NCBI GenBank assembly: GCA_003245575.1
Contig: QKCR01000091.1
Coordinates: 1 to 55,330 of the forward strand
DNA: 55,330 nucleotides
Origin: Alphaproteobacteria bacterium
GTDB lineage: Bacteria; Pseudomonadota; Alphaproteobacteria; Micavibrionales; Micavibrionaceae
Direction: 5' to 3'
In this document: positions 23,371 to 32,224 of the stretch, one piece after another
Numbering within the stretch: the first letter of the stretch is position 1
Layout: the number at the start of each line of letters is the position of its first letter
Program-made: the position numbers and the translations under genes
The notes under the pieces: generated by a model
What the model saw: only the letters and a program-made list of their open reading frames with translations
Database searches by the model: none
Told to the model about the DNA's origin: nothing

Positions 23371-24477
23371 ATGAGCGAAACAGATCAGATGAGCGATGAA
23401 GAACGCCGTATGATGGAGGAATGGGAAGCCATGTCCGGCGACGGCGATTCTGGCGACGCAAACCTTGAAATGGATGAAGTACCCTCGGTCGGCGGTGGCG
23501 GCGAAGAAGGCCCCGGCGGCGCGCGTATTCTCAACCAGGCAGAGATTGACTCGCTTTTGGGATTTGACAGCGAAGGTCACGAAGAGGAAACCTCGGGTGT
23601 CATGGCGTTGATTAACGCTGCCCTTGTCAATTATGAACGCTTGCCGATGCTGGATATTGTTTTTGACCGACTGGTCAGGCTGATGTCCACCTCTTTGAGA
23701 AACCTGACTTCAGATAACGTTGAAGTTTCTCTCGACCAGATTTCAACAGTCCGGTTCGGGGATTATCTGAACTCTATTCCGTTACCGGCAATGCTGACCG
23801 TCTTCAAGGCTGAAGAATGGGATAACAACGGTTTGATCGTTGTGGATAGTGCGCTGATTTACTCTGTAGTGGATGTACTTCTTGGTGGACGCAAAGGGAC
23901 TCCATCTATCCGTGTCGAAGGTCGTCCTTATACCACAATTGAAACAAAACTTGTTGAGCGGATGTTGAATGTATCCTTACATGATATGTCCACGGCATTT
24001 GACCCTTTGTCTCCGGTCAGCTTCAAGTTGGAAAATATTGAAACCAATCCACGTTTCGCAGCAATCACCCAATCCGGAAACGCGTGCGTACTCGTTCGTA
24101 TGCGCATTGATATGGGCGATCGTGGCGGGCGTATCGAAATATTGATCCCGTATGCGACGTTAGAACCGATCCGCGAACTTTTGCTCCAGATGTTTATGGG
24201 GGAAAAATTCGGACGGGACTCAATCTGGGAAACTCACTTGACCAATGAATTATACATGACGGATGTCTATATGCAGGCTGTGATGGGGGAAAAGACCGTC
24301 ATGCTTCGTGATATGCTTAATTGGAAAAAAGGCACAACGATCATGTTTAACACCAAACCAAGCGATGAAGTCGAGCTGCGCTGTGGTGATTTTACAATGT
24401 TTGCCGGACCTATGGGACAAAAAGAAGGAAATATTGCTGTCAGGATCGAGAAATATATTCCACCCGAGAAAGAATAG
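23371..24477 (+). CDS. fliM: Flagellar motor switch protein FliM, extended acidic N-terminus
   Basis: 368 residues. About 50 acidic and Gly-rich residues come before the CheY-binding peptide ILNQAEIDSLLGF (about 53-65), which normally sits at the very N-terminus. The middle CheC-like domain ('YERLPMLDIVFDRLVRLMST') and the C-terminal SpoA domain ('NWKKGTTIMFNTKPSDEVEL') are complete. FliM receives phospho-CheY and passes the switch signal to FliG. Confidence 0.95.
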   Translation: MSETDQMSDEERRMMEEWEAMSGDGDSGDANLEMDEVPSVGGGGEEGPGGARILNQAEIDSLLGFDSEGHEEETSGVMALINAALVNYERLPMLDIVFDRLVRLMSTSLRNLTSDNVEVSLDQISTVRFGDYLNSIPLPAMLTVFKAEEWDNNGLIVVDSALIYSVVDVLLGGRKGTPSIRVEGRPYTTIETKLVERMLNVSLHDMSTAFDPLSPVSFKLENIETNPRFAAITQSGNACVLVRMRIDMGDRGGRIEILIPYATLEPIRELLLQMFMGEKFGRDSIWETHLTNELYMTDVYMQAVMGEKTVMLRDMLNWKKGTTIMFNTKPSDEVELRCGDFTMFAGPMGQKEGNIAVRIEKYIPPEKE

Positions 24478-24545
24478 TGTCGGGAGGAGTAAATTTTGTT
24501 TTTAGTAGTAAGAATGCGTAACACTTAAAAAATAGAAAGTCTGCC

Positions 24546-25142
24546 ATGTCTGGGTTGATGTTGGGTTTTGATCTGGTAATTATTGTGATGCTTGGCGCAA
24601 CGATTTTCTATGCGGTGCGTTTGAGTAAACACCTGAGTATTTTCAGATCAAATCGTTCGGAAATGGAACGTTTGATCCGTGAATTATCAATGCAGATCAC
24701 GCGCGCGCAAGAAGGAATCTCGACACTTGATGAAATCTCGACCACAACAGGTGAAGATTTACGCAAGATGGTCGCAAAAGCCCAAGGTCTGTGTGACGAA
24801 CTATCCCTAATGACCGAAGCCGGAGATTCTCTGGCGGAAAGATTGGAAAAGCTCGCGACAAAAAACAGAGAAATTGCAGATGATATAGGACAGAATGTCG
24901 TCAGTAGTGTGTATCCGGGACAGAAAGCGTCTTCATCTTCTGCATCACGATATGAAGAGACTCTTCCCAAAGCAGACAAACAAAGAATTGTTCCAACTCT
25001 CGAACCATCCTTCGCAATTCGCGATCCTGATTATGATGGGGATGAAGGGAGCTTTGACGACATGGATGACTCGGGTTCATTCCTGAGTAAAGCCGAAAAA
25101 GACTTGGCTGCGGCGCTCAGAGGGCGCGGTGGTAAAAAATAA
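24546..25142 (+). CDS. DUF6468 flagellar-cluster membrane protein
   Basis: 198 residues. One N-terminal membrane helix (about 5-24, GFDLVIIVMLGATIFYAVRL) is followed by a long helical coiled-coil region with 'FRSNRSEMERLIRELSMQIT' and heptad-like 'EDLRKMVAKAQGLCDEL'. The C-terminal ~60 residues are Ser/Asp/Lys-rich. Genes with this pattern regularly follow fliM in Rhodospirillales-like genomes; the role is unknown. Between fliM and motE. Confidence 0.75.
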   Translation: MSGLMLGFDLVIIVMLGATIFYAVRLSKHLSIFRSNRSEMERLIRELSMQITRAQEGISTLDEISTTTGEDLRKMVAKAQGLCDELSLMTEAGDSLAERLEKLATKNREIADDIGQNVVSSVYPGQKASSSSASRYEETLPKADKQRIVPTLEPSFAIRDPDYDGDEGSFDDMDDSGSFLSKAEKDLAAALRGRGGKK

Positions 25143-25178
25143 TTTGATAGATAGAACCATTTTTGGTGAAGGATTGCT

Positions 25179-25952
25179 ATGACCAAAGGTCTCGGGAAAT
25201 TTATTTCAACGCGATTGCGTTTGCTGCCTGTACTTATTGCTGTGGCAACATTGGCATTTATCGTGAGAATAGGGGACGCCGTTGTTACAATGCGTGACTT
25301 GTCTGGTGTGGCTTATGCCGAAGATGCCAAGAAAGAGGCTCATGACGAGCCTGTAAAGGCATCAGACTCCTCAGCCGAAGCATCAGGGACACAACCCTCT
25401 ACCGATCATCTGGCATCTTCAACGGCTGATGACATCAGCCTTCCGTCTATGGACGGGAAAGAACCGAAGCCTGTAGAAGATGTGACCGAAGATGTCATGA
25501 AAAAATGGGAAGATGCTAACGACGTCGACACGGAATACTCCGACATCAAACAGGAAATGTATAAAGATCTGGTTGATCGCCGCAGATTGCTGGATGAACG
25601 AGAGCAAACACTCGAGAAGAGGGAAGCATTGCTTAATGCCGCCCAGCTTGAACTGGACCGTAAATATAAAGAGATGGCAGGCTTGAGGGACGAAATACAA
25701 TCTCTTCTTAAAAAGCAATCAGATGAAGAGGCCGCTCGTCTGAATTCTTTGGTCAAAATCTATACAGGAATGAAACCAAAGGATGCTGCTCGCATTTTTA
25801 ACACGCTGGATATGGATATTCTTGTTGAGGTAATTGGTCGCATGCCTGAGAGCAAGTCAGCACCTATCCTTGCGGGTATGGATGCGGACCGCGCGCGCGC
25901 GCTGACAACCTTGCTGGCGGAACAGAAAAAATTGCCAGATATTCCGCAATAA
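25179..25952 (+). CDS. motE: MotE-family flagellar protein (MgtE N-domain-like)
   Basis: 257 residues. An N-terminal membrane or signal helix (about 15-32) precedes an Ala/Asp/Ser-rich linker, a long coiled coil (about 105-175, 'RRLLDEREQTLEKREALLNA') and a compact C-terminal domain 'YTGMKPKDAARIFNTLDMDI' plus 'GRMPESKSAPILAGMDADRA', which is MgtE-N-like. MotE in rhizobia chaperones the periplasmic motor protein MotC; the assignment here rests on layout and position after fliL and fliM. Confidence 0.75.
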   Translation: MTKGLGKFISTRLRLLPVLIAVATLAFIVRIGDAVVTMRDLSGVAYAEDAKKEAHDEPVKASDSSAEASGTQPSTDHLASSTADDISLPSMDGKEPKPVEDVTEDVMKKWEDANDVDTEYSDIKQEMYKDLVDRRRLLDEREQTLEKREALLNAAQLELDRKYKEMAGLRDEIQSLLKKQSDEEAARLNSLVKIYTGMKPKDAARIFNTLDMDILVEVIGRMPESKSAPILAGMDADRARALTTLLAEQKKLPDIPQ

Positions 25953-26250
25953 ACCGCAGATACTCGCTCTTTATACCTTCACCATTCCTAATGTCATAAT
26001 GTTTGAGTGAGGTAATACGAAAGTATTGGGTCATCATTTTGCATTTACGATAAATAGTGCTAATATGCGTCCGCAAGATGCATTTGGACTTTAAAAACAG
26101 GGCATCCATATAGCCTTTTTAGGCGCAGAACCTTCCTGCTGCGTAGTATTTTATTAATCTTTTCATGAAATTATTGAGTTTACTGGGCCTATCGGTCTGA
26201 AAAGAATCAAACCATCTATTACTTTAAGTCACTCTAAGGAGCAGAGAAAA
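25953..26250. other. 298-base spacer upstream of cheY
   Basis: Holds a predicted promoter (26039-26066), a small hairpin AATAC-GAAA-GTATT (26014-26027), and inverted repeats in the long leader (GCCT-TTTT-AGGC near 26113-26124 and CGCAG/CTGCG just after). The last, followed by a mixed T-rich stretch, could be a weak terminator or leader structure. No gene seen. Confidence 0.45.
26039..26066 (+). promoter_or_regulatory. Sigma-70-like promoter for cheY-cheZ
   Basis: TTGCAT, a 16-base spacer, then TAATAT. It predicts a leader of about 175 bases before the cheY ATG. Confidence 0.5.
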
Positions 26251-26637
26251 ATGTCCGTCGATAAGAATATGAACGTCCTCATCGTTGACGATTACAAAAC
26301 CATGTTGCGCATCATCGGCAACCTGCTGAAACAACTGGGATTTAACAATGTGGATGAAGCTACGGACGGATCCATGGCTTTGGAAATGTTCAAAAACAAG
26401 AGTTATGGTCTGGTTATTTCTGACTGGAACATGGAGCCGATGTCAGGCCTTGATCTTCTGAAACAGGTCCGCACTTTGCCTGCGAATGCAAACGTACCGT
26501 TTGTAATGGTCACAGCAGAAAGCAAAACCGAGAATGTCATCGCCGCAAAACAAGCAGGCGTGAGCAACTATATTGTTAAGCCGTTCAATGCCGAAACATT
26601 GAAGACCAAATTGGTTTCTGTACTGGGTGATTTCTAG
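26251..26637 (+). CDS. cheY: Chemotaxis response regulator CheY
   Basis: 128 residues, a single receiver domain. Acidic pocket Asp13/Asp14, phospho-acceptor Asp58 ('LVISDWNMEP'), switch Thr88, Tyr107 and Lys110 are all present. Phosphorylated CheY binds FliM and changes rotation. AAGGAG precedes the ATG, and cheZ follows 33 bases later. No cheA, cheW, cheR or cheB is in the window, so the kinase is elsewhere. Confidence 0.95.
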   Translation: MSVDKNMNVLIVDDYKTMLRIIGNLLKQLGFNNVDEATDGSMALEMFKNKSYGLVISDWNMEPMSGLDLLKQVRTLPANANVPFVMVTAESKTENVIAAKQAGVSNYIVKPFNAETLKTKLVSVLGDF

Positions 26638-26670
26638 TCCAATCAAAAAAATAGGGATCAGGGAAAAGAT

Positions 26671-27267
26671 ATGGAAACAGCGAGCAAAGGCATTCGCCGT
26701 GACAAGGTTATAAATCTGATTAACTCGGTGATCGAGAAAGTTGGTGCTGCCGATGAAATCTCGAGAGAGCATATCTACGCAGAACTAAAAGATCTGCACG
26801 ATATTATCGAAGCAACGCGCAACGAGATTAATGCTACACGTGTGACAGATATTTCCGGAACACATATTCCAACTGCAACAGACGAGTTGGATGCGGTAGT
26901 CGCTGCAACAGAAGTTGCAACAGGGACTATTATGGATGCGTGTGATGCCATGACCGAATATGCCGAGCAATTGGATCCTGCCCACAAGGATTTTACAGTC
27001 ATGCAAGTGACAAAAATTCTTGAAGCCTGTTCCTTTCAGGATATTACCGGACAGCGTATAACCAAGGTTGTCAGAAGCCTGAAAACCATTGATGAAAAAG
27101 TCTCGAACCTGCTTCAGGTTTTGGGGGACAAGCTTCCCGCCCATACATCGGCAACTGAAGCCGAGGATGAGAGAACAGGGGATGCCCGTTTGTTGAACGG
27201 CCCACAAATGACAGACAAAGCAATCTCTCAGGACGAAATTGATAAATTGCTGGAAGATCTCTTCTAG
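26671..27267 (+). CDS. cheZ: CheY-P phosphatase CheZ
   Basis: 198 residues, mostly long helices. The active-site helix contains the conserved 'ACSFQDITGQRITKV' at about 118-132, and the last 12 residues QDEIDKLLEDLF form the CheY-docking tail after a flexible linker. CheZ removes the phosphate from CheY at Asp58. Its tail closely resembles the FliM CheY-binding peptide encoded 3.7 kb upstream. Confidence 0.93.
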   Translation: METASKGIRRDKVINLINSVIEKVGAADEISREHIYAELKDLHDIIEATRNEINATRVTDISGTHIPTATDELDAVVAATEVATGTIMDACDAMTEYAEQLDPAHKDFTVMQVTKILEACSFQDITGQRITKVVRSLKTIDEKVSNLLQVLGDKLPAHTSATEAEDERTGDARLLNGPQMTDKAISQDEIDKLLEDLF

Positions 27268-27300
27268 ACAGTCCCGAAAGATAAGCAAGGAAATGGAATT

Positions 27301-27328
27301 AACCCCTTATATTTTGGGGGTTTTTTCG
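27301..27328 (+). terminator. Intrinsic terminator after cheZ
   Basis: AACCCC / GGGGTT hairpin followed by TTTT, 34 bases past the cheZ stop. Confidence 0.8.
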
Positions 27329-27382
27329 TTTTGAGGCCGAGGACTTGTTGCCCTGATATGGCAGCTGTGGCACTTTCTGTAT

Positions 27383-27937
27383 ATGAACCGAATCTGGCGC
27401 CATCTATCATCTGTTATGGCATATGCATTGCTGACCTCGGCGGCCACAACCTCTGTGTCCGTGGCTCAGGCTATTGCAGCCGATTTGCAGATGAAAGTAC
27501 GCGGCAGTGATCATAATGATTATTCGCGGCTGGTATTCGAAGGAGCATCAACCCCGAAATACACAATCAAACAAGATCAACATTCTGCCGTCATTACTTT
27601 TGAGACACCTGTTTCTTTGCAAGTTGAAACATCACCACCTGAAAATCTGGAACGCATCGAATCCTACAAAAAACTCTCGGATCGACAAGTTGAAATAGAC
27701 TTTCCGTCAGGAATTAGCCTGCGCCATTTTACTCTCGATAAAAAACTGATTCTGGATTTCAAAGGACAAGCTAAACCACAAGCGACAAAGACCGCAGCAA
27801 CTCCGCAAAGTAAAACTACGCCGCCTGTAAAGAAAACAGAGGCTTTAGAAAATAAAAACCCGACTGATCTGACAGAGGCAATGGCCATATCTGAAACAAG
27901 ACGACTCCAAAAAAGAGAAGGAAACAGCCTCAGCTAA
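27383..27937 (+). CDS. AMIN-domain N-terminal part of a split AMIN-TPR protein
   Basis: 184 residues. A signal peptide (about 1-33, 'AQAIAADLQ') precedes an AMIN-like beta domain (about 35-130) with 'HNDYSRLVFEGASTPKYTIK' and 'ISLRHFTLDKKLILDFKG', then a Lys/Pro/Thr linker. The last ~19 residues look out of frame: in the frame one base on, the open frame starting at 27873 reads 'KQDDSKKEKETASAKPDQ' and continues into the next gene with matching linker composition. Removing one A near 27894-27896 joins them. AMIN domains bind peptidoglycan. No ribosome site is obvious. Confidence 0.6.
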   Translation: MNRIWRHLSSVMAYALLTSAATTSVSVAQAIAADLQMKVRGSDHNDYSRLVFEGASTPKYTIKQDQHSAVITFETPVSLQVETSPPENLERIESYKKLSDRQVEIDFPSGISLRHFTLDKKLILDFKGQAKPQATKTAATPQSKTTPPVKKTEALENKNPTDLTEAMAISETRRLQKREGNSLS

Positions 27938-27980
27938 GCCGGATCAGGGCGATCATCAAAAAGAGCAAATTGAAAAAGCG

Positions 27981-30608
27981 GTGTCAAAAAATGCGATACT
28001 CGAGAAACATATTGTTGTTGATGAAGCCAAAGAGAATACAAAAGATCAGGAAGTAGGTGCTCTGACAGAAGAACACAAAGCTCCGGAACTGAAAATTATC
28101 CCACATACAATTAATGTGGCCGGAACCACGTCCTTTGCACTGGCAGTGTTCGAGAAAAGTGACAAGCTATGGTTTGTTATTGATAAGCCCGAGGTTGTTG
28201 TTCCCCCTCAATTTGAAGGGCCATATCGCTCCAAATTCGACGGGTTCGAACGCATGACATCCGGAGATATTACAATCTTCAGAACAAAGCGTCCGAAAGA
28301 CTATACATTAAATGGCAGCGGGGGCGGTTTGGTTTGGGATGTCAAAATGACCGGTCCTAAAGACGGAACTTTTGAGCCTGAGCCCCTGGTCAGAGCAGAT
28401 AATGTCCCCGGAGATGCCGGACCAAGTTTGCTGTGGCCTGCACCGACATTTCATCGCGCAGCCAAAATTACTGACCCTGATACGGGAGAAACTATCTGGG
28501 TCGGGATGGTTGATGAAGCCAGAGATTTTACAGGAGCGCAACAACGCTTCGCAGAATTAGAATCTCTTCCGTCCGTTATCGGTATGGCGCTGGTTTCTAA
28601 AGTTGATGATCTGACCGTTGCAAAAGTACCGGAGGGGGCCTTAATTACAAGACCTGAAGGTCTTGCCTTGTCGATGAAGAAAGATTTGCTTCCCTATAAG
28701 AATGAAGCAAAAGAAGAGACTGATGATAAGGAAAAAAGCGGTAGTCGTATCTATAATTTCACCGATTGGGAAGGTGGAAGTACGATGGCTGATGTGTATG
28801 AAAACCAGCGTCTGATTTTGTCGGGTCTCCAAGAACAAACCGATTTGAAAAAAACAGAAGGCATGTTGTTCTTGGGGCGAATGATGTTGGCACATGGCCT
28901 TGCTCCGGAAGCAAAAGGATTCTTTGATCTCGCTGAAAGTTATACGCCGGAACTCTCGGAAAACACAGAATACAAGGCTTTGAGAGGGGCTTCGGAACTT
29001 TTGTCAGGTCATTTCAAATCTGCATTTGAAAATCTTAGTAATCCCGTTCTCGATCAGATTGATGAAGTCAAAATATGGAAGGCCGCAGCATTATCAGGAT
29101 TAGATGATTGGCAACAGGCTGCCAAGACGCTACCTGTGAATGTCGCTCTAATTAAAACATATCCGAAAGAAGTTTTCTTCCCCATCGCATTAAGACTGTC
29201 CGAAATCGCTTTGAGAGAAGGTAATCAAAATAAAGCTGAAAAAATTCTTGATATGCTGGAAGCCAGAAAGGGCGAAGGCATGTCTTTGGCATATGAGTCC
29301 GCATTAGATTATCTCAAAGGGGAATATGCGCGTCAAAAAGGCGACATCGAAACAGCTAAGAATCTGTGGTCGCAACTGGAAACTGGTCAGGATGATCTCT
29401 ACCGAGCCAAATCACGTTTGGCTATGGCAACCCTCCGTTATGGTGAAAAAGAAATCACAATTGATAAGGCGATTGATACACTCGAGGGCTTGCGTTACGC
29501 ATGGCGCGGAGACGAGTTGGAAACTTCCATCAATTACAACCTAGGTAAACTCTACCTCGAAAAAGGAGAGCCTATTAAGGCGCTTAGTTTGATGCGCCTT
29601 GCAAGTGGCCTTATTCCAAACTCCGAAATGGGGAAAACCATCAATCAGGTTATGCACGCGACCTTCCGCGATTTGTACATGACCGATAAGATACAAGACC
29701 TTTCGCCACTCGAAGCTCTGACTATGTATGACGAGTTCTCCGAGCTGGTTCCTCAAGGCGCAGAAGGGGACCGCTTGGCGCGTCAATTGGCGGAACGTTT
29801 GGCTGATGTTGATTTGTTGCCGCGTGCAATTAATCTGCTGAAAGGTCAAGTAGATTCAAGGCTATCAGGATTGGATGGTGGAACAGTGGCCATTCGTCTA
29901 GCATCCATGCAAGTATTGGATAACAAGCCTGAAGACGCTCTTAAAACGCTCGAACAAGCCACCAATTTCCTGAAAGATGTTCCGACTGAAGAAGCGGAGC
30001 CAAAACGTCGTCAGATCGCATTGCTTAAAGCCAAAGCCTACTCTTTGATGAATAAGCCTCAGGATTCATTTGAAGCACTCAGTCTCTTGTCTCAGGATGA
30101 GGATGTTTTAAGACTGCGTGCGGACATCGCGTGGAAATCAAAGAAATGGCAAGAGGCCGCCGACTCTTTGGAGCAACTAGTTTCCAAGCAAAATATATCT
30201 TTGACCCGTCCATTAACCGAAGCTCAGGCCAAGTTAATCATGGACTGGGCTGTGGCTCTATATTTGGCAGATAACCGCTATGTTCTTGCTAATTTGCGCG
30301 AAAGATATTCTGATTCCATGAGCCAAACATCTCGTGCCAAAGAATTTGAAGTGATTACGCGCCCGAGACAAAATATTCTACTGGCGGATCGTGATACTAT
30401 TAAGGGGATCATCGGGGAAACGGATATGTTCCGCGACTTCTTGCAAAGTTTAAAAGAAGATTTGACTGGGCCGGTAAAAGAAAAGCCGCAGACATCCTCA
30501 AAGGGCTCAAAACCGATCGGCGAGCCGAGACGTGAGCCGCCGAATATTCCGGATGCCTTGAAAAATACTCCTCCCGAAATAAAGACGGACGAAGTTCTCG
30601 CTGACTAA
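27981..30608 (+). CDS. TPR-like C-terminal part of a split AMIN-TPR protein
   Basis: 875 residues from an in-frame GTG with no visible ribosome site; the frame is open upstream to 27873, supporting an unbroken ancestral gene of about 1070 residues. The first ~100 residues continue the beta-rich region ('HTINVAGTTSFALAVFEKSD'). From about 250 the protein is helix-repeat, with TPR-like units such as 'EGMLFLGRMMLAHGLAPEAK', 'NYNLGKLYLEKGEPIKALSL' and 'DALKTLEQATNFLKDV'. Likely periplasmic if joined to the signal peptide. Flagellar or motility association is inferred only from position after cheZ. Confidence 0.65.
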   Translation: MSKNAILEKHIVVDEAKENTKDQEVGALTEEHKAPELKIIPHTINVAGTTSFALAVFEKSDKLWFVIDKPEVVVPPQFEGPYRSKFDGFERMTSGDITIFRTKRPKDYTLNGSGGGLVWDVKMTGPKDGTFEPEPLVRADNVPGDAGPSLLWPAPTFHRAAKITDPDTGETIWVGMVDEARDFTGAQQRFAELESLPSVIGMALVSKVDDLTVAKVPEGALITRPEGLALSMKKDLLPYKNEAKEETDDKEKSGSRIYNFTDWEGGSTMADVYENQRLILSGLQEQTDLKKTEGMLFLGRMMLAHGLAPEAKGFFDLAESYTPELSENTEYKALRGASELLSGHFKSAFENLSNPVLDQIDEVKIWKAAALSGLDDWQQAAKTLPVNVALIKTYPKEVFFPIALRLSEIALREGNQNKAEKILDMLEARKGEGMSLAYESALDYLKGEYARQKGDIETAKNLWSQLETGQDDLYRAKSRLAMATLRYGEKEITIDKAIDTLEGLRYAWRGDELETSINYNLGKLYLEKGEPIKALSLMRLASGLIPNSEMGKTINQVMHATFRDLYMTDKIQDLSPLEALTMYDEFSELVPQGAEGDRLARQLAERLADVDLLPRAINLLKGQVDSRLSGLDGGTVAIRLASMQVLDNKPEDALKTLEQATNFLKDVPTEEAEPKRRQIALLKAKAYSLMNKPQDSFEALSLLSQDEDVLRLRADIAWKSKKWQEAADSLEQLVSKQNISLTRPLTEAQAKLIMDWAVALYLADNRYVLANLRERYSDSMSQTSRAKEFEVITRPRQNILLADRDTIKGIIGETDMFRDFLQSLKEDLTGPVKEKPQTSSKGSKPIGEPRREPPNIPDALKNTPPEIKTDEVLAD

Positions 30609-30617
30609 TTAAAAAGA

Positions 30618-31100
30618 TTAAACCTTTTTTGAAGGGCGATTTTCTCTAAGATAAACTTGTATCCCCGCAATGAGAGGCATAAGAGCGATAGCTAGAAATA
30701 TGCCAAAAATCATTAAATGCTTCTGAATATCAGCGTCTAGCATGACAAGAACATTGCCATTACTTTGTATTGTATAAATGACTTTTACCTTTTGCCCTTT
30801 TTGGTAAACTCCCTGTGGTCCGCCGCTATCATTATCGATGAATTCTTGTACGTTTCCGTTATGATCTATATATAAAACGATCGGCATATAAACATACTTG
30901 CTTTTTTTATCGCTCAAAGATATGCGAGGCTTCCCCCAATACTCACCTTTAATAATGCCATCTGTAACATGCTTGTCTGCTTGAATAGCAAAAAACTTGT
31001 ACTCAACAAATATGCCAAAACCCAATCCGGCAAAAAACAAAAGAGTTGTAAGAAAAAGGATTTGAATAGGATTGTTTTGTGATGATGAGCTATTCTTCAT
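30618..31100 (-). CDS. DUF3592-like membrane protein
   Basis: 160 residues with membrane helices at about 12-32 and 128-150. Between them is a DUF3592-type extracytoplasmic domain: 'YVYMPIVLYIDHNGNVQEFI' and 'GVYQKGQKVKVIYTI'. It begins two bases after the fliP stop, so it is the last gene of fhlB-fliO-fliP. Its composition is more AT-rich than fliP, suggesting a later addition. Function unknown. Confidence 0.7.
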   Translation of the reverse strand: MKNSSSSQNNPIQILFLTTLLFFAGLGFGIFVEYKFFAIQADKHVTDGIIKGEYWGKPRISLSDKKSKYVYMPIVLYIDHNGNVQEFIDNDSGGPQGVYQKGQKVKVIYTIQSNGNVLVMLDADIQKHLMIFGIFLAIALMPLIAGIQVYLRENRPSKKV

Positions 31101-31102
31101 GG

Positions 31103-31939
31103 CTATTGTTCTGTAGGCGAGTTATCCAAAACTTCCGTTGGTAATGTTCCCACCAGATTATTGGCATCCATCTGGAAGCTCTTGATCAGTGATCCGCACA
31201 CCAGATTCCATCCGTCAACTAGGACAAAGAACACAATCTTGAACGGCAATGAAATCACAATCGGCGGAAGCATCATCATACCCATCGACATGAGGATAGA
31301 AGATGTCACGATGTCGATTACCAGAAACGGTAAGAACAACATAAAGCCGATTTCAAAAGCACGGCGCAGTTCCGAGATCATAAAAGCAGGGATAACAACC
31401 GTAAGAGACAGATCCTGAGGTTTCTCGACTTTTTGTCCGCCTGCGGCATCCACAAACAATTGCAGATCTTTTTCACGGGCGTGTTTCAGCATAAAGATCT
31501 TGAACGGATCAGTGGCTTTATAAAAAGCATCCACTTCGTCCATTTCTTCATTCATTAAAGGTTTGATCCCTTGTTCATAGGATTGTTGGAATGTTGGGCC
31601 CATCACGAAGAATGTCAGAAACAAAGCAAGAGAGATCAGTACAGTATTTGGTGGAGACTGCTGCAATCCGATAGCAGAGCGCAGAAAAGACAATACGACC
31701 ACAATCCGTGTAAAAGATGTCATCATAATCAGGATAGAAGGTGCCAGTGACAAAACAGTCAGCAGAGCCATCATCTGAACAACGCGTCCGGTCACTGAGC
31801 CGTCTGCTTCGTTATTCATGTCCAGGCTGAGGACTTGAGCGAAGGAGGGGAACGCATATAGAGCCGCAACCATAAAGCCGGAAAAGACCAGCAGGAACTT
31901 TAAGGAAAAAAGACGGGACAAAGTTTTCTTAGGCATCAT
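31103..31939 (-). CDS. fliP: Flagellar export gate protein FliP
   Basis: 278 residues from the ATG at 31939, which overlaps the fliO stop; the longer TTG start is less likely. A signal-like N-terminal helix is followed by the FliP domain: 'IVVVLSFLRSAIGLQQSPPN', the soluble loop, then 'ISELRRAFEIGFMLFLPFLV' and 'MLPPIVISLPFKIVFFVLVD'. FliP forms the core of the export gate with FliQ and FliR, encoded divergently nearby. Confidence 0.95.
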   Translation of the reverse strand: MMPKKTLSRLFSLKFLLVFSGFMVAALYAFPSFAQVLSLDMNNEADGSVTGRVVQMMALLTVLSLAPSILIMMTSFTRIVVVLSFLRSAIGLQQSPPNTVLISLALFLTFFVMGPTFQQSYEQGIKPLMNEEMDEVDAFYKATDPFKIFMLKHAREKDLQLFVDAAGGQKVEKPQDLSLTVVIPAFMISELRRAFEIGFMLFLPFLVIDIVTSSILMSMGMMMLPPIVISLPFKIVFFVLVDGWNLVCGSLIKSFQMDANNLVGTLPTEVLDNSPTEQ

Positions 31940-32222
31940 GACTATCTGTTGTCGGTGGTGCGGTAAATCCGGATTCGACAACAGTTTCGCCCGAAGCGCC
32001 TAAAATAACAAGATGTTCGGTATCATCTCTCCTCAGGATAATTGCTTTACGTCGAGGATCAAGCGGGAGAACTTCGACAATTCTAAGCCTCTTTTTTGTA
32101 CCTGTAGGAATTTGAACGGGTCCGTTCAATCCTAATTTCTTAAGAATAAGCCATAATCCACCCATCAACCCGAGCACAAGAAACAGAGCCATAATAGCGC
32201 GGAGAAATTCAGTTGATTCCAT
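31929..32222 (-). CDS. fliO: Flagellar export gate assembly protein FliO
   Basis: 97 residues. One membrane helix (about 9-27, IMALFLVLGLMGGLWLILKK) and a cytoplasmic beta domain with 'RLRIVEVLPLDPRRKAIILR', the FliO signature region. It assists FliP complex formation. It lies two bases after fhlB and overlaps the start of fliP. Confidence 0.88.
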   Translation of the reverse strand: MESTEFLRAIMALFLVLGLMGGLWLILKKLGLNGPVQIPTGTKKRLRIVEVLPLDPRRKAIILRRDDTEHLVILGASGETVVESGFTAPPTTDSHDA

Positions 32223-32224
32223 AA

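Noticed and set aside
25953-26250. Riboswitch or terminator in the cheY leader
   Set aside because: Short hairpins only, no convincing conserved structure or T tail.
31940-31981. Longer FliP start
   Set aside because: TTG start inside fliO without a ribosome site; the ATG at 31939 fits the overlap and the signal-like helix.
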